From Bradyrhizobium sp. (GTDB taxonomy: Bacteria > Pseudomonadota > Alphaproteobacteria > Rhizobiales > Xanthobacteraceae): a stretch of DNA of 64,000 nucleotides. Each line of letters starts with the position of its first letter. Positions within the stretch are counted from its first letter, which is position 1. The stretch is taken from assembly GCF_016219575.1 (NCBI RefSeq), contig NZ_JACRMG010000039.1, positions 49,189 to 113,188 of the forward strand, written 5' to 3'. The position numbers and the translations under genes are program-made. Shown here piece by piece: positions 8,857-22,720 of this stretch. The notes beneath the pieces were generated by a model, which ran no database searches, had not been told where the DNA came from, and was given only the letters and a program-made list of their open reading frames with translations.

Positions 8857-10470
8857 ATGGCAGTCAGCGCCAACAAACTCGAACTGCTGCAGATCGCAGA
8901 CGCCGTTGCGCGCGAGAAGTCGATCGACCGTTCGATCGTGATCGCCGCGATGGAGGACGCCATCGCGAAAGCGGCGCGCGCCCGCTACGGCAGCGAGACC
9001 GACGTGCACGCCGAGATCGACGCCAAGAAGGGCGAGCTGCGGCTGTCGCGCCACATGCTCGTCGTCGAGAACGTCGAGAACCACGCCAACCAGATCTCGC
9101 TGGCCGATGCCCGCCGCGCCAATCCGGGCGCGCAGATCGGCGACACCATCGCCGACACCCTGCCGCCGCTGGAATATGGCCGCATCGCCGCGCAATCCGC
9201 CAAGCAGGTGATCGTGCAGAAGGTGCGCGAAGCCGAGCGCGACCGCCAGTACCAGGAATTCAAGGACCGTATCGGCGACATCGTCAACGGCGTGGTCAAG
9301 CGCGTCGAATATGGCAGCGTGATCGTCGATCTCGGCCGCGGCGAGGCCATCATCCGCCGCGACGAGATGCTGCCGCGCGAGGTGTTCCGCAACGGCGACC
9401 GCGTCCGCGCCTACATCTTCGACGTCCGCCGCGAAACCCGTGGGCCCCAGATTTTCCTCTCCCGCACCCATCCGCAATTCATGGCGAAGCTGTTCGCGCA
9501 GGAAGTGCCGGAGATCTATGACGGCATCGTCGAGATCAAGGCGGTCGCCCGCGATCCCGGCTCGCGTGCCAAGATCGGCGTGGTCTCGCGCGATTCCTCC
9601 GTCGACCCCGTCGGCGCCTGCGTCGGCATGCGCGGTTCGCGCGTGCAGGCCGTGGTGAACGAGCTGCAGGGCGAGAAGATCGACATCATTCCGTGGTCGC
9701 CCGACATCGCGACCTTCGTGGTCAACGCGCTGGCGCCGGCCGAAGTCGCCAAGGTCGTCATCGACGAGGACCGCGAGCGCATCGAGGTCGTGGTGCCCGA
9801 CACCAACAACCAGCTTTCGCTGGCGATCGGCCGCCGCGGCCAGAACGTCCGCCTCGCCTCGCAGCTCACCGGCTGGGACATCGACATCCTGACCGAGCAG
9901 GAGGAATCGGAGCGCCGCCAGGCCGACTTCGAGAATTCGACCCGCGTCTTCATGGAAGCGCTCAATGTCGACGAGGTCGTCGGTCAGCTGCTGGCGTCGG
10001 AAGGCTTCACCTCGGTCGAGGAACTGGCGCTGGTCGACGTGCGCGAGCTCGCCGGCATCGAGGGCTTCGACGAGGAAACCGCCAACGAGTTGCAGAACCG
10101 CGCCAAGGAATATCTCGAGGCGCTGGAAGCCGAGCTGGAAAGCCGCCGCAAGGAACTCGGCGTCGAGGACGACGTAAAGGATGTCCCCGGCATCAATTCC
10201 AAGATGATGGTCAAGCTCGGCGAGAACGACGTCAAGACGGTCGAGGACCTCGCGGGCTGCGCCACCGACGACCTCGTCGGCTGGACCGAACGCAAGGAGG
10301 GAGCCGAGCCCGTCAAGCATGCCGGCTTCCTCGACGGGATCGAGGTTTCCCGCGAAGACGCCGAAGCCCTGATCATGCAGGCGCGCGTCAAGGCGGGCTG
10401 GATCACCGAGGAAGAGCTCGCCAAGCAGTCTGCGGAGGCCGAAGCCTCCGAAGACCAGCCGGCGGCCTGA
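8857..10470 (+). CDS. nusA: Transcription termination/antitermination factor NusA
   Basis: NusA binds RNA polymerase and nascent RNA to control pausing, termination and antitermination. The 537-residue protein shows the N-terminal polymerase-binding domain (1-125), an S1 domain (about 135-200; GDIVNGVVKRVEYGSVIVDLG), two KH domains (KH1 with GACVGMRGSRVQAVV; KH2 with LAIGRRGQNVRLASQLTGW) and a C-terminal part with two helix-hairpin-helix-like acidic repeats (about 365-430 and 435-500). A clear AAGGAGA lies before the ATG. It is in operon with rimP upstream and ylxR downstream. Confidence 0.97.
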   Translation: MAVSANKLELLQIADAVAREKSIDRSIVIAAMEDAIAKAARARYGSETDVHAEIDAKKGELRLSRHMLVVENVENHANQISLADARRANPGAQIGDTIADTLPPLEYGRIAAQSAKQVIVQKVREAERDRQYQEFKDRIGDIVNGVVKRVEYGSVIVDLGRGEAIIRRDEMLPREVFRNGDRVRAYIFDVRRETRGPQIFLSRTHPQFMAKLFAQEVPEIYDGIVEIKAVARDPGSRAKIGVVSRDSSVDPVGACVGMRGSRVQAVVNELQGEKIDIIPWSPDIATFVVNALAPAEVAKVVIDEDRERIEVVVPDTNNQLSLAIGRRGQNVRLASQLTGWDIDILTEQEESERRQADFENSTRVFMEALNVDEVVGQLLASEGFTSVEELALVDVRELAGIEGFDEETANELQNRAKEYLEALEAELESRRKELGVEDDVKDVPGINSKMMVKLGENDVKTVEDLAGCATDDLVGWTERKEGAEPVKHAGFLDGIEVSREDAEALIMQARVKAGWITEEELAKQSAEAEASEDQPAA

Positions 10471-10552
10471 GCCGCGCGTTCGGCAGAAGTGGAGACCGGT
10501 TTTGCGTCAAGGATTCGCGCCAGATAAAGCGGCTTAGGGAGATGCCCCGCGC

Positions 10553-11245
10553 ATGCTCGCCATCGCCAGCCCCGAACTCGACAACGGGCCGCGGACCGAC
10601 AGGTCCGCGACGATGCGGATGTGCGCGGTCAGCCGCGAGGTTCGCCCCGTCGACGAGCTGATCCGTTTCGTCCTGTCGCCGCAAGGCGAGGTGATTCCGG
10701 ACCTGAAGCGCAAATTGCCGGGCCGCGGTCTCTGGATTTCGGCCTCCCGGACGCGGGTTGCGGAAGCGGTTCGGCGTAACCAATTCAGCCGTGGGTTCAA
10801 GCGCGACGTCCGCGCCGCGCAGACCCTGGCCTCCGATACCGAAAAACTGCTGGTCAAGAGCGCCATCGAGGCGCTGGCCATGGTGGCAAAGGCCGGCCAG
10901 GTGGTGGCGGGCTTTGCCAAGGTCGAGGAGGCCCTCCATGGGGGGCCGGCCAAGTCCGGGGTATCGGCCCTGATCCATGCCTCGGACGGGGCGGCCGATG
11001 GAATCCGCAAATTGGACGCCATCGTCAGGCAAAGGGGCGGGAATCATGGTGAATCCGCGCCTTTCCCCATTGTCACCGTGCTGACATCCGCAGAATTGGA
11101 TTTGGCACTAGGGCGGTCAAATGTGATACATGCTGCGCTGCTCGCGGGCCCGGCGGGCAAGACCTTCCTGTCGCGTAGCCAGATCCTGGTCCGATACCGG
11201 ATGGCGGACGACGACAAGACGGCCGGGGGCGGCAAAGAATTCTGA
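10553..11245 (+). CDS. YlxR-family RNA-binding protein with C-terminal L7Ae-like domain
   Basis: A 230-residue protein. Residues 20-95 are the YlxR (DUF448) domain: RMCAVSREVRPVDELIRFV and the conserved LPGRGLWIS loop. Residues about 105-195 (KLLVKSAIEALAMVAKAGQVVAGFAKVEEAL) look like an L7Ae/YlxQ-type fold. It is thus a natural fusion of the ylxR and ylxQ products that lie between nusA and infB in Firmicutes. YlxR proteins are linked to RNase P and to transcription control. Here it keeps the nusA-ylxR-infB order. Confidence 0.85.
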   Translation: MLAIASPELDNGPRTDRSATMRMCAVSREVRPVDELIRFVLSPQGEVIPDLKRKLPGRGLWISASRTRVAEAVRRNQFSRGFKRDVRAAQTLASDTEKLLVKSAIEALAMVAKAGQVVAGFAKVEEALHGGPAKSGVSALIHASDGAADGIRKLDAIVRQRGGNHGESAPFPIVTVLTSAELDLALGRSNVIHAALLAGPAGKTFLSRSQILVRYRMADDDKTAGGGKEF

Positions 11246-11246
11246 A

Positions 11247-11291
11247 GCATGATCCGGAAAAGTGGGGACCGGTTTTCCGAAGGGATCATGC
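11247..11291. repeat. Palindromic repeat, GCATGATCC...GGGATCATGC type
   Basis: A 45-bp element with outer arms GCATGATCC and GGGATCATGC and inner arms CGGAAAA and TTTTCCG around GTGGGGACC. It lies 1 bp after the ylxR stop and about 105 bp before infB. A degenerate relative lies after rpsO (15993-16043), and a fragment (AGTGGAGACCGGTTTTGCG) lies after nusA near 10489. Confidence 0.75.
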
Positions 11292-11396
11292 TCAAACAAC
11301 GATAGGGCGGGATGACGATTCGACGTCATCCAGCTCGCGACACACTGCAATCAAATGTGCGCGATGCGCACAGCGTAACGAGATTAGGACTGCTGA

Positions 11397-14018
11397 ATGG
11401 TTGATACCAAAACGCCTGGCGACAAGCTGAGCATGCCGAGCAAGACCCTGACGCTGAAGCCGCGGGTCGAGACCGGCACCGTGCGCCAGAGTTTCAGCCA
11501 CGGCCGCAGCAAGCAGGTTGTGGTTGAAAAGCGCGGCAAGCGCCGCCTGCCCGGCGAGGCAGCCTCGCCTGGCGAAGCACCCGCGCCAGAGCCCGTTGCC
11601 AAGGCCGCCCCCGCCAGGCCTGCGCCGGGTGGACGTCCTGCCGCGCCGGCCGCACCGCGCTCAGGTTCCGGCGTCGTGCTGCGCACGCTGACCGAGGATG
11701 AACGTTCCGCCCGCGCCAGCGCGCTCGCCGATGCCAAGGTGCGCGAGGAAGAAGAGCGCCGGATCGCCGAAGAGGAAGCCAAGCGCCGCGCCAGCCGCGA
11801 AGGCATCGAGCAGGCCGAACGCGAGGCCGCCGAAGCCCGCCGCAAGGCCGAGGAAGAGCGGCATCGCCACGAGGAAGAGGCCAAGCGCAAGGCCGAGCAG
11901 GAAGCCAAGCGCCGCTTCGGCGAAGCCGAGGCTGCCGCAGCAAAGCCTGCCGCGACGGCCAAGCCTGCGACGACGACCGTCCGTACGCCCCCTTCCGTCA
12001 AGGCGCCCGGCATTGCCGTCGAAGTCGAAGAGGACGACGGTCCGCGACAGATCCGCCGCGGTCCCGGCGGCGCAATCCGCCCCGCCGCCGCGCCGAAGAC
12101 CACCCACAAGCCCGGCCCGCAGAAGCAGCGCGGCCGCCTTACCGTGACCACCGCGCTCAACGCCGACGAAGTGCGTGAGCGTTCGATCGCCTCGTTCCGC
12201 CGCCGCACCCAGCGCCTGAAGGGCCATGCGTCGAACGAAGCCAAGGAAAAGTTGATCCGCGAAGTGATTATTCCCGAAGCGATTACGATCCAGGAACTCG
12301 CCAACCGCATGTCGGAGCGCGCGGTCGACGTCATCCGCATGCTGATGAAGCAGGGCGCGATGCACAAGATCACCGACGTGATCGACGCCGATACCGCGCA
12401 GCTGATCGCCGAGGAACTCGGCCACACCGTCAAGCGCGTCGCCGCCTCCGACGTGGAAGAAGGCCTGTTCGACGCGGTCGACGATTCCACCGACACCGAG
12501 CCGCGTTCGCCCGTGGTGACCGTGATGGGTCACGTCGACCACGGCAAGACCTCGCTGCTCGACGCGCTGCGCCACGCCAATGTGGTGTCCGGCGAAGCCG
12601 GCGGCATCACCCAGCATATCGGCGCCTATCAGGTGACCTCGCCCGAGAGCGGCAAGAAGATCACCTTCATCGACACGCCCGGCCACGCCGCGTTCACCGC
12701 GATGCGCGCCCGCGGCGCCAAGGTGACCGACATCGTCGTGCTGGTGGTGGCGGCCGATGACGGCGTCATGCCGCAGACGGTGGAAGCCATCAACCACGCC
12801 AAGGCGGCCAAGGTGCCGATGATCGTGGCGATCAACAAGATCGACAAGCCCGATGCGAAGCCGGAGCGCGTGCGCACCGAGCTCCTGCAGTACGAGGTGC
12901 AGGTCGAATCGCTCGGCGGCGACGTCGTCGACGTCGAGGTTTCCGCCAAGAACAAGACCAACCTCGATCGCCTGCTCGAAATGATCGCGCTGCAGGCCGA
13001 CATCCTCGAGCTGAAGACCAATTCGCAGCGTCCCGCCGAAGGCACCGTGATCGAGGCCAAGCTCGACCGCGGCCGCGGTCCGGTGGCGACCGTGCTGGTC
13101 CAGCGCGGTACGCTCCGCATCGGCGACATCATCGTGGCCGGCGCCGAGATGGGCCGCGTCCGCGCACTGATCTCCGACCAGGGCGAGAATCTCGAGGAGG
13201 CCGGCCCGTCCGTGCCGGTCGAGGTGCTCGGCTTCAACGGCCCGCCGGAAGCCGGCGATCGCCTCGCCGTGGTCGAGAACGAAGCCCGCGCCCGCCAGGT
13301 CACCAGCTACCGCGCGCACCAGAAGCGCGAGAATGCCGCCGCCTCGATCTCGGGCATGCGCGGCTCGCTCGAGCAGATGATGTCGCAGCTCAAGACCGCG
13401 GGCCGCAAGGAATTCCCGCTGATCGTCAAGGCCGACGTGCAGGGCTCGCTGGAAGCGATCCTCGGCTCGCTGGAAAAGCTCGGCACCGAGGAAGTCGCCG
13501 CCCGCATCCTGCATGCCGGCGTCGGCGGCATCTCCGAGTCCGACGTGACGCTCGCCGAAGGCTTCAACGCCGCGATCATCGGCTTCTCCGTCCGCGCCAA
13601 CAAGGAAGCGGCGGCAGCGGCCAAGCGCAACGGCATCGAGATCCGCTACTACAACATCATTTACGACCTGGTCGACGACATCAAAAAGGCGATGTCGGGC
13701 CTGCTCGCGCCGACGCTGCGCGAAACCATGCTCGGCAACGCGCAGATCCTGGAAATCTTCAACATTTCCAAGGTCGGCAAGGTCGCGGGCTGCCGCGTCA
13801 CCGACGGCACCGTGGAACGCGGTGCCAACGTGCGCCTCATTCGCGACAACGTCGTCGTGCACGAAGGCAAGCTGTCGACGCTGAAGCGCTTCAAGGACGA
13901 AGTGAAGGAAGTTCAGTCCGGCCAGGAATGCGGCATGGCGTTCGAGAACTACGGCGACATGCGCGCCGGTGACGTCATCGAGTGCTATCGTGTGGAGACG
14001 ATCCAGCGCTCGCTGTAA
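11397..14018 (+). CDS. infB: Translation initiation factor IF-2
   Basis: IF-2 is the GTPase that brings initiator tRNA to the 30S subunit. The 873-residue protein has a long N-terminal Ala/Glu/Arg-rich coiled region (about 95-190; [19 protein letters not shown]), an IF2_N domain (about 290-345), the G domain (G1 [10 protein letters not shown]3 DTPGHAAF, G4 NKID, G5 SAKNK) and C-terminal beta-barrel and tRNA-binding domains. The biased N-terminus produces very long open antisense frames that are not genes. It is in the nusA-ylxR-infB-rbfA operon. Confidence 0.98.
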   Translation: MVDTKTPGDKLSMPSKTLTLKPRVETGTVRQSFSHGRSKQVVVEKRGKRRLPGEAASPGEAPAPEPVAKAAPARPAPGGRPAAPAAPRSGSGVVLRTLTEDERSARASALADAKVREEEERRIAEEEAKRRASREGIEQAEREAAEARRKAEEERHRHEEEAKRKAEQEAKRRFGEAEAAAAKPAATAKPATTTVRTPPSVKAPGIAVEVEEDDGPRQIRRGPGGAIRPAAAPKTTHKPGPQKQRGRLTVTTALNADEVRERSIASFRRRTQRLKGHASNEAKEKLIREVIIPEAITIQELANRMSERAVDVIRMLMKQGAMHKITDVIDADTAQLIAEELGHTVKRVAASDVEEGLFDAVDDSTDTEPRSPVVTVMGHVDHGKTSLLDALRHANVVSGEAGGITQHIGAYQVTSPESGKKITFIDTPGHAAFTAMRARGAKVTDIVVLVVAADDGVMPQTVEAINHAKAAKVPMIVAINKIDKPDAKPERVRTELLQYEVQVESLGGDVVDVEVSAKNKTNLDRLLEMIALQADILELKTNSQRPAEGTVIEAKLDRGRGPVATVLVQRGTLRIGDIIVAGAEMGRVRALISDQGENLEEAGPSVPVEVLGFNGPPEAGDRLAVVENEARARQVTSYRAHQKRENAAASISGMRGSLEQMMSQLKTAGRKEFPLIVKADVQGSLEAILGSLEKLGTEEVAARILHAGVGGISESDVTLAEGFNAAIIGFSVRANKEAAAAAKRNGIEIRYYNIIYDLVDDIKKAMSGLLAPTLRETMLGNAQILEIFNISKVGKVAGCRVTDGTVERGANVRLIRDNVVVHEGKLSTLKRFKDEVKEVQSGQECGMAFENYGDMRAGDVIECYRVETIQRSL

Positions 14019-14067
14019 GTCCGAATCTTACAAAGCGACTGGATTTTTTGCGAACTGAACTAAGGGC

Positions 14068-14100
14068 GTCATGGCCGGACGCGTTCCGGCCATCCACGCC
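14068..14100. repeat. GTCATGGCCGG repeat, degenerate half copy
   Basis: GTCATGGCCGGACGCGTTCCGGCCATCCACG resembles one arm of the element at 5601-5690, but the partner arm is missing or decayed. It forms its own local hairpin (GGCCGGA/TCCGGCC) in the infB-rbfA gap. Confidence 0.55.
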
Positions 14101-14174
14101 CTGTCCCGATTGAAACGAGAAAGACGCCATCGCCCGGCAATCGCGCGGGCCATGGCGGTTTTGAGAAAACCGTT

Positions 14175-14594
14175 ATGCCTCGGCATCATCAGAAGAAGGG
14201 CTCCGCCCCCGGCGGTTCGCAGCGGCAATTGCGCGTCGGCGAGCTGGTACGGCATGCGGTGGCCGATATCCTCGCACAGGGCAGCGTGCATGACGCGGAC
14301 CTCGAGGGCCACATCATCACCGTGCCGGAAGTGCGGATGTCACCCGACCTCAAGCTTGCGACCGTCTACGTGATGCCGCTCGGCGGACGCGACACCGAGC
14401 TCGTGATTGCTGCACTCGACCGCAACAAGAAGTATCTGCGCGGCGAGATCGCACACCGCGTTAACCTGAAATTTGCACCTGAGATTCGATTCCGCGCCGA
14501 CGAGCGATTCGACGAAGCGGAACGGATCGAGAAATTACTGCGAACACCTGCGGTGCAGAGAGACCTCGCACCCGGACAGGACGACAAGGAATGA
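14175..14594 (+). CDS. rbfA: Ribosome-binding factor A
   Basis: RbfA is a KH-fold 30S assembly factor needed for 16S 5' end processing and cold adaptation. The 139-residue protein contains the expected [16 protein letters not shown] helix, [14 protein letters not shown] strand region and [20 protein letters not shown]-terminal signature. Its stop overlaps the truB start (ATGA at 14591). The longer same-strand frame at 14071-14373 is a shadow. Confidence 0.95.
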   Translation: MPRHHQKKGSAPGGSQRQLRVGELVRHAVADILAQGSVHDADLEGHIITVPEVRMSPDLKLATVYVMPLGGRDTELVIAALDRNKKYLRGEIAHRVNLKFAPEIRFRADERFDEAERIEKLLRTPAVQRDLAPGQDDKE

Positions 14595-15685
14595 CCGTGA
14601 CCACGGCGAACAGCGCGCCGGATGCGCAGAATGCGCAAGCCCGCGACGCCAACGAAAATATTTTTCCGGATGCGCAGCGCGAGCCGCGCCGCACCAACAA
14701 CGATCCGCGCAACAAGCAGCAGCAGGTCAAGCGCGACCGCCGCGACGTCCATGGCTGGGTCGTGCTCGACAAGCCGATCGGCATGACCTCGACCCAGGCC
14801 GTGGCCGTGGTGAAGCGCCTGTTCAATGCCAAGCGCGCCGGTCATGCCGGCACGCTCGATCCGCTCGCTTCCGGCGGACTGCCGATTGCGCTCGGCGAGG
14901 CCACCAAGACCGTTCCCTTCGTGATGGACGGCCGCAAGCGCTACCGCTTCACGGTGTGCTGGGGCGAGGAGCGCGACACCGACGACACCGAGGGCCGGGT
15001 GGTCAGGACCAGCGAGTTGCGCCCGACGGCGGAGGCGATTTCGGCCCTCTTGCCCCGCTTTACCGGGTTGATCGAGCAGATCCCGCCGCAATATTCGGCC
15101 ATCAAGGTGCAGGGCGAGCGGGCCTATGACCTGGCGCGGGACGGCGAGACGGTCGAGCTGGCGCCCCGCCCGATCGAGATTCACTATTTATCCCTTGTAG
15201 AACAACTAGATAGCAACCGATCGGTGTTCGAGGCCGAGTGCGGCAAGGGAACCTATGTGCGGGCGCTCGCCCGCGATATCGGCCGGATTTTGGGCTGTTT
15301 CGGCCATATCTGCGAGCTGCGCCGTACCTTGGTGGGCCCGTTTACCGAAGCGGACATGATTCCGCTGGAAGAATTGGAGGCTTTGTGCAATAGAGCCGCG
15401 TCCGGCGAGGGAAGCCTCGCCGACGCGCTCCTGCCCGTTGAGACCGCGCTGGACGACATCCCGGCACTGGCCGTCACACGGGCGGATGCGGCAAGGCTCC
15501 ATCGGGGCCAGGCCGTTTTGTTGCGCGGACGGGATGCGCCCAATAGTAGCGGCACAGTCTATGTCACGGTGGCAGGCCGGCTTTTGGCGCTTGCCGAACT
15601 GGGCAATGGCGAACTCATCCCCAAGCGCGTGTTCAACCTGACCGGGCTGGTTGCCAGCTCCGGCCGCAACGATGAAAGAAGTTGA
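14591..15685 (+). CDS. truB: tRNA pseudouridine(55) synthase
   Basis: TruB makes the universal pseudouridine 55 in the T-loop of tRNAs. The catalytic Asp lies in [19 protein letters not shown], preceded by [17 protein letters not shown]; the family motif [15 protein letters not shown] and the C-terminal [16 protein letters not shown] are present. The N-terminal 45 residues are an extra polar, basic extension rich in Asn, Arg and Gln ([14 protein letters not shown]), absent from shorter homologues. The 3' end overlaps the rpsO ribosome-binding region, with the stop 2 bp before rpsO. Confidence 0.96.
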   Translation: MTVTTANSAPDAQNAQARDANENIFPDAQREPRRTNNDPRNKQQQVKRDRRDVHGWVVLDKPIGMTSTQAVAVVKRLFNAKRAGHAGTLDPLASGGLPIALGEATKTVPFVMDGRKRYRFTVCWGEERDTDDTEGRVVRTSELRPTAEAISALLPRFTGLIEQIPPQYSAIKVQGERAYDLARDGETVELAPRPIEIHYLSLVEQLDSNRSVFEAECGKGTYVRALARDIGRILGCFGHICELRRTLVGPFTEADMIPLEELEALCNRAASGEGSLADALLPVETALDDIPALAVTRADAARLHRGQAVLLRGRDAPNSSGTVYVTVAGRLLALAELGNGELIPKRVFNLTGLVASSGRNDERS

Positions 15686-15687
15686 CG

Positions 15688-15957
15688 ATGTCGATTACCG
15701 CGCAACGCAAAGCGGAAGTCATCAAGACCAATGCCACCAAGGCCGGCGATACCGGCTCTCCCGAGGTGCAGGTTGCGATCCTGTCGGAACGCATCAACGC
15801 CCTCACCGACCATTTCAAGACCCACGTGAAGGACAACCATTCCCGCCGTGGCCTCTTGAAGCTCGTGTCGACGCGCCGCTCCCTGCTCAACTACCTGAAG
15901 AACAAGGACGAGGCGCGTTACAAGGCGCTGCTCGAGAAGCACAACATCCGTCGCTGA
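15688..15957 (+). CDS. rpsO: 30S ribosomal protein S15
   Basis: The 89-residue S15 binds the three-way junction of the 16S central domain. The sequence [22 protein letters not shown], the HSRRGLL motif and the C-terminal LEKHNIRR are fully typical. The track starts at a TTG two codons upstream; the ATG at 15688 ([11 protein letters not shown]) matches the family. It is followed by a strong hairpin terminator and a long leader before pnp, which parallels the rpsO-pnp pair of other bacteria. Confidence 0.98.
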   Translation: MSITAQRKAEVIKTNATKAGDTGSPEVQVAILSERINALTDHFKTHVKDNHSRRGLLKLVSTRRSLLNYLKNKDEARYKALLEKHNIRR

Positions 15958-15967
15958 GCACGTCACG

Positions 15968-15991
15968 ACGCGCGCCGCTGGCGCGCGTTTT
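15968..15991 (+). terminator. Intrinsic terminator after rpsO
   Basis: A perfect 9-bp stem ACGCGCGCC/GGCGCGCGT with a 3-nt loop (GCT) is followed by TTTT. It would end or reduce transcription from the infB-rpsO operon into pnp. Confidence 0.8.
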
Positions 15992-15992
15992 C

Positions 15993-16043
15993 GCATGATC
16001 TTTACGGAAGATCCGGCTTTCGATTCCCGAAAGACGATCATGC
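15993..16043. repeat. Degenerate GCATGATC...GATCATGC repeat
   Basis: Inverted ends GCATGATC and GATCATGC match the outer arms of the element at 11247-11291; the centre has diverged (CTTTACGGAAGATCCGGCTTT). It lies directly after the rpsO terminator. A further local inverted repeat, CATGACCC/GGGTCATG, follows near 16052-16080. Confidence 0.6.
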
Positions 16044-16168
16044 ACAAGGCCATGACCCCGAAAGACATGACGGGTCATGCGCAAAGCAAGCGTCCAGCAG
16101 CAATCCGGCCGCTGGACCGGGCAAGGTGCCCAAGACTGACGAGAGGATGGACGCCATCCGAGACATCA

Positions 16169-16248
16169 AGACCATGGCAGGATCGCCGGATGCTGATCGG
16201 CATTTTCGATCAGCATCTCGCCATCTTGCGCATGGTCTTTTTGTTTTT
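16169..16248 (+). promoter_or_regulatory. Large hairpin in the pnp 5' leader
   Basis: A perfect 11-bp stem GATGCTGATCG/CGATCAGCATC (16189-16199 and 16207-16217) with a 7-nt loop sits inside an outer stem AGACCATG/CATGGTCT (16169-16176 and 16231-16238). A T-rich run (TTTTTGTTTTT) follows. It ends about 40 nt before the pnp ATG. In E. coli the pnp leader folds into a long stem cut by RNase III, after which PNPase destabilises its own message; this element could serve the same purpose or act as an attenuator. The analogy is inference. Confidence 0.6.
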
Positions 16249-16288
16249 GGGCGGACGGCCTTTCGTGAACCCATGAAAGAAGACCGAT

Positions 16289-18445
<2,157 letters not shown>

Positions 18446-18469
18446 GCGCCTGCGACATCACAATCCGGA

Positions 18470-18496
18470 AAGGGCGGCCGCAAGGCCGCCCTTTTT
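18470..18496 (+). terminator. Intrinsic terminator after pnp
   Basis: AAGGGCGGCC pairs with GGCCGCCCTT across a GCAA loop and is followed by TTTTTGTTTG. This is a strong rho-independent terminator 25 bp after the pnp stop. Confidence 0.92.
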
Positions 18497-18653
18497 GTTT
18501 GTTCCCTCACCCGCTGCGCCCCTAGGATAGCCTGCGCGATTCCGCCGCAGCGTCACCGTGACTGCATTCGAAAACGGGTATGACGCCTCCCGCGTATCTC
18601 ATCGCGCTGTCGCGCGTTGTGCACAGCAGACCCGCCCCTGACAGGAGAAACCA

Positions 18654-19385
18654 ATGTCAACCCTATCCCGGCGCCATCTCATGTTCGCCGCTACCGGTAT
18701 CATCGCCGCTGCCGCCGCCCCGCGTATCGTGTTCGCGCAGGGGCAGATGGCACCGGCGGGTCCGTTCAAGCTCGATCCGCTCGCCTATCCCGCCAACTCA
18801 CTGGAGCCGCATATCGACGCCAGGACGATGGAAATCCATCACGACCGGCATCATCAGGCCTTCATCACCAATCTGAACAATTTCGCCAAGGACAACCCGC
18901 AGATCGCGGCCAAGCCGGTACCGGACATCCTCGGCAATCTCAACGACGTGCCGGAAGCGATCCGCACCGGCGTGCGCAACAGCATGGGCGGTCATGCCAA
19001 CCACACCATGTTCTGGCAGATCATGGGCCCCAACGGCGGCAAGGCGGAAGGCGACGTGCTGGCCGCGATCGACCGCGACCTCGGCGGCATGGAGAAATTC
19101 CAGACCGACTTCAATGCGGCCGGCGGACGGGTGTTCGGTTCCGGCTGGGTGTTCGTGACCGTGACGAAAGACGGCAAGCTCGCCATCGAGACGCGTCCCA
19201 ACCAGGACAATCCGATGATGGACGGCAAGCGCGTGCTGCTCGGCAACGACGTGTGGGAACACGCCTATTACCTCAACTACCAGAACCGCCGCGCCGACTA
19301 TCTCAAGGCGTGGTGGAACACGGTGAACTGGAAGGTGATCGGCGAGCGCTTTGCGGCCGCCAAGGCCGGCACCCTCGGCGTTTAG
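18654..19385 (+). CDS. Fe/Mn superoxide dismutase with Tat signal peptide
   Basis: Converts superoxide to oxygen and hydrogen peroxide. After a twin-arginine signal (SRRHLMFAATGIIAAAAAPRIVFAQ) the mature enzyme has the usual two domains. The metal ligands are visible in MEIHHDRHHQAF, GGHANHTMFW and DVWEHAYYLNYQNRR. The 243-residue length is one signal peptide longer than cytoplasmic SodA/SodB, so the protein is probably exported folded to the periplasm. The metal cannot be settled from sequence. It is convergent with katG, which would remove the peroxide it makes, though in a different compartment. Confidence 0.9.
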   Translation: MSTLSRRHLMFAATGIIAAAAAPRIVFAQGQMAPAGPFKLDPLAYPANSLEPHIDARTMEIHHDRHHQAFITNLNNFAKDNPQIAAKPVPDILGNLNDVPEAIRTGVRNSMGGHANHTMFWQIMGPNGGKAEGDVLAAIDRDLGGMEKFQTDFNAAGGRVFGSGWVFVTVTKDGKLAIETRPNQDNPMMDGKRVLLGNDVWEHAYYLNYQNRRADYLKAWWNTVNWKVIGERFAAAKAGTLGV

Positions 19386-19394
19386 GCAAGAGAA

Positions 19395-19425
19395 AACCGG
19401 GTGCAGGTCATCCCTGCACCCGGTT
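19395..19425 (-). terminator. Shared hairpin terminator between sod and katG
   Basis: A 13-bp perfect stem AACCGGGTGCAGG/CCTGCACCCGGTT lies between the convergent genes. On the minus strand it is followed by TTTTC, which favours termination of katG; on the plus strand the T-run is weak. Confidence 0.75.
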
Positions 19426-19456
19426 CGCCTGCCGGTCAAACTACCGGCGATCGGTT

Positions 19457-21732
<2,276 letters not shown>

Positions 21733-22665
21733 ATGATAAATCCTACGCTCCGTCAGCTCCGGTATTTCGATGCGCTGGCCCGACATGGCCATTTCGGCCG
21801 CGCCGCCGAAGCATGCTCGATTTCGCAGCCGGCCTTGTCGATGCAGATCAAGGAAATGGAGGAAGGCCTCGGCGGCACGCTGCTCGAACGAAGCGCCCGC
21901 CAGGTCACGCTCACCCGGCTCGGCGAGGAGCTGATCGAGCGCGTCCGCGACATCCTGCGCTCGGTCGACGAGCTCGGCGATTTTGCGCGCGCCTCGCGCG
22001 ACCGCTTTGCCGGACGGCTGCGCATCGGCATGATCCCGACGGTTGCGCCCTATCTGCTGCCCCGCATCATCGGCGACCTGACGCGGATGCATCCGGAACT
22101 CGATATCCAGGTGCGCGAAGCGCTAACATCCAAGCTGATCCAGGAGCTTTCCGAGGGCCGGCTCGACACCGCGATCGTTGCGCTGCCGGTATCGGAGGCC
22201 TCGCTGACCGAGGTGGCCCTGTTCAGCGAGGATTTCCTGCTGGTGCGGCCTCTCGAGGACGAGGGAACGCCAGTGCCCAGCCGCGAGATGCTGCGCGAGA
22301 TGCGGCTGCTGCTGCTGGAAGAAGGCCACTGCTTCCGCGACCAGGCGCTGTCGTTCTGCAAGATGCATTCCTCGCCGCGCGAGCTGTTGGACGCGAGTTC
22401 GCTGTCGACGCTGGTGCAGATGGTGAGCGCCGGCGTCGGCGTCACGCTGATCCCGGAAATGGCCGTCCAGGTGGAGACACGCTCGGCGGCGGTGTCGGTC
22501 GCGCGCTTCAGGAACCCGCAGCCGTCGCGAACCATCGGCATGGTCTGGCGCAAGACCAGCCCGCTGGCCCGGCAACTCACGCAAATCTCCGAAGTCGTGT
22601 GCCTGTCGGCCGGCAAGCCGCGCGGCAAGCAGACCGCGCCGCCGGCGCGCAACCACCGCAGCTGA
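21733..22665 (+). CDS. oxyR: Hydrogen peroxide-inducible transcriptional activator OxyR
   Basis: A 310-residue LysR-type regulator. The N-terminal winged helix (about 1-60; LRQLRYFDALARHGHFGRAA) is typical, and the effector domain holds the redox pair in EEGHCFRDQALSFC. These two cysteines match Cys199 and Cys208 of E. coli OxyR, with one extra residue between them here or a small alignment shift. Peroxide should form a disulfide there and turn on katG, which is divergent and adjacent. The ATG at 21733 was kept; it lies close to the AT-rich operator region. Confidence 0.93.
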   Translation: MINPTLRQLRYFDALARHGHFGRAAEACSISQPALSMQIKEMEEGLGGTLLERSARQVTLTRLGEELIERVRDILRSVDELGDFARASRDRFAGRLRIGMIPTVAPYLLPRIIGDLTRMHPELDIQVREALTSKLIQELSEGRLDTAIVALPVSEASLTEVALFSEDFLLVRPLEDEGTPVPSREMLREMRLLLLEEGHCFRDQALSFCKMHSSPRELLDASSLSTLVQMVSAGVGVTLIPEMAVQVETRSAAVSVARFRNPQPSRTIGMVWRKTSPLARQLTQISEVVCLSAGKPRGKQTAPPARNHRS

Positions 22666-22720
22666 ACGGCACGCTTGCGTGACGCTTGCATCGCCGGCCG
22701 CCCTGGCCGAGAACGTCCGC

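Noticed and set aside
11661-13862. 733-residue open frame on the minus strand opposite infB
   Set aside because: It is the reverse complement of the infB coding sequence in a GC-rich genome, with low-complexity His/Asp/Arg composition and no family motif. Long antisense frames of this sort accompany most genes here.
15995-16276. 93-residue ORF in the rpsO-pnp gap
   Set aside because: Composed of repeat and hairpin sequence, with no Shine-Dalgarno sequence; better explained as leader and repeat.
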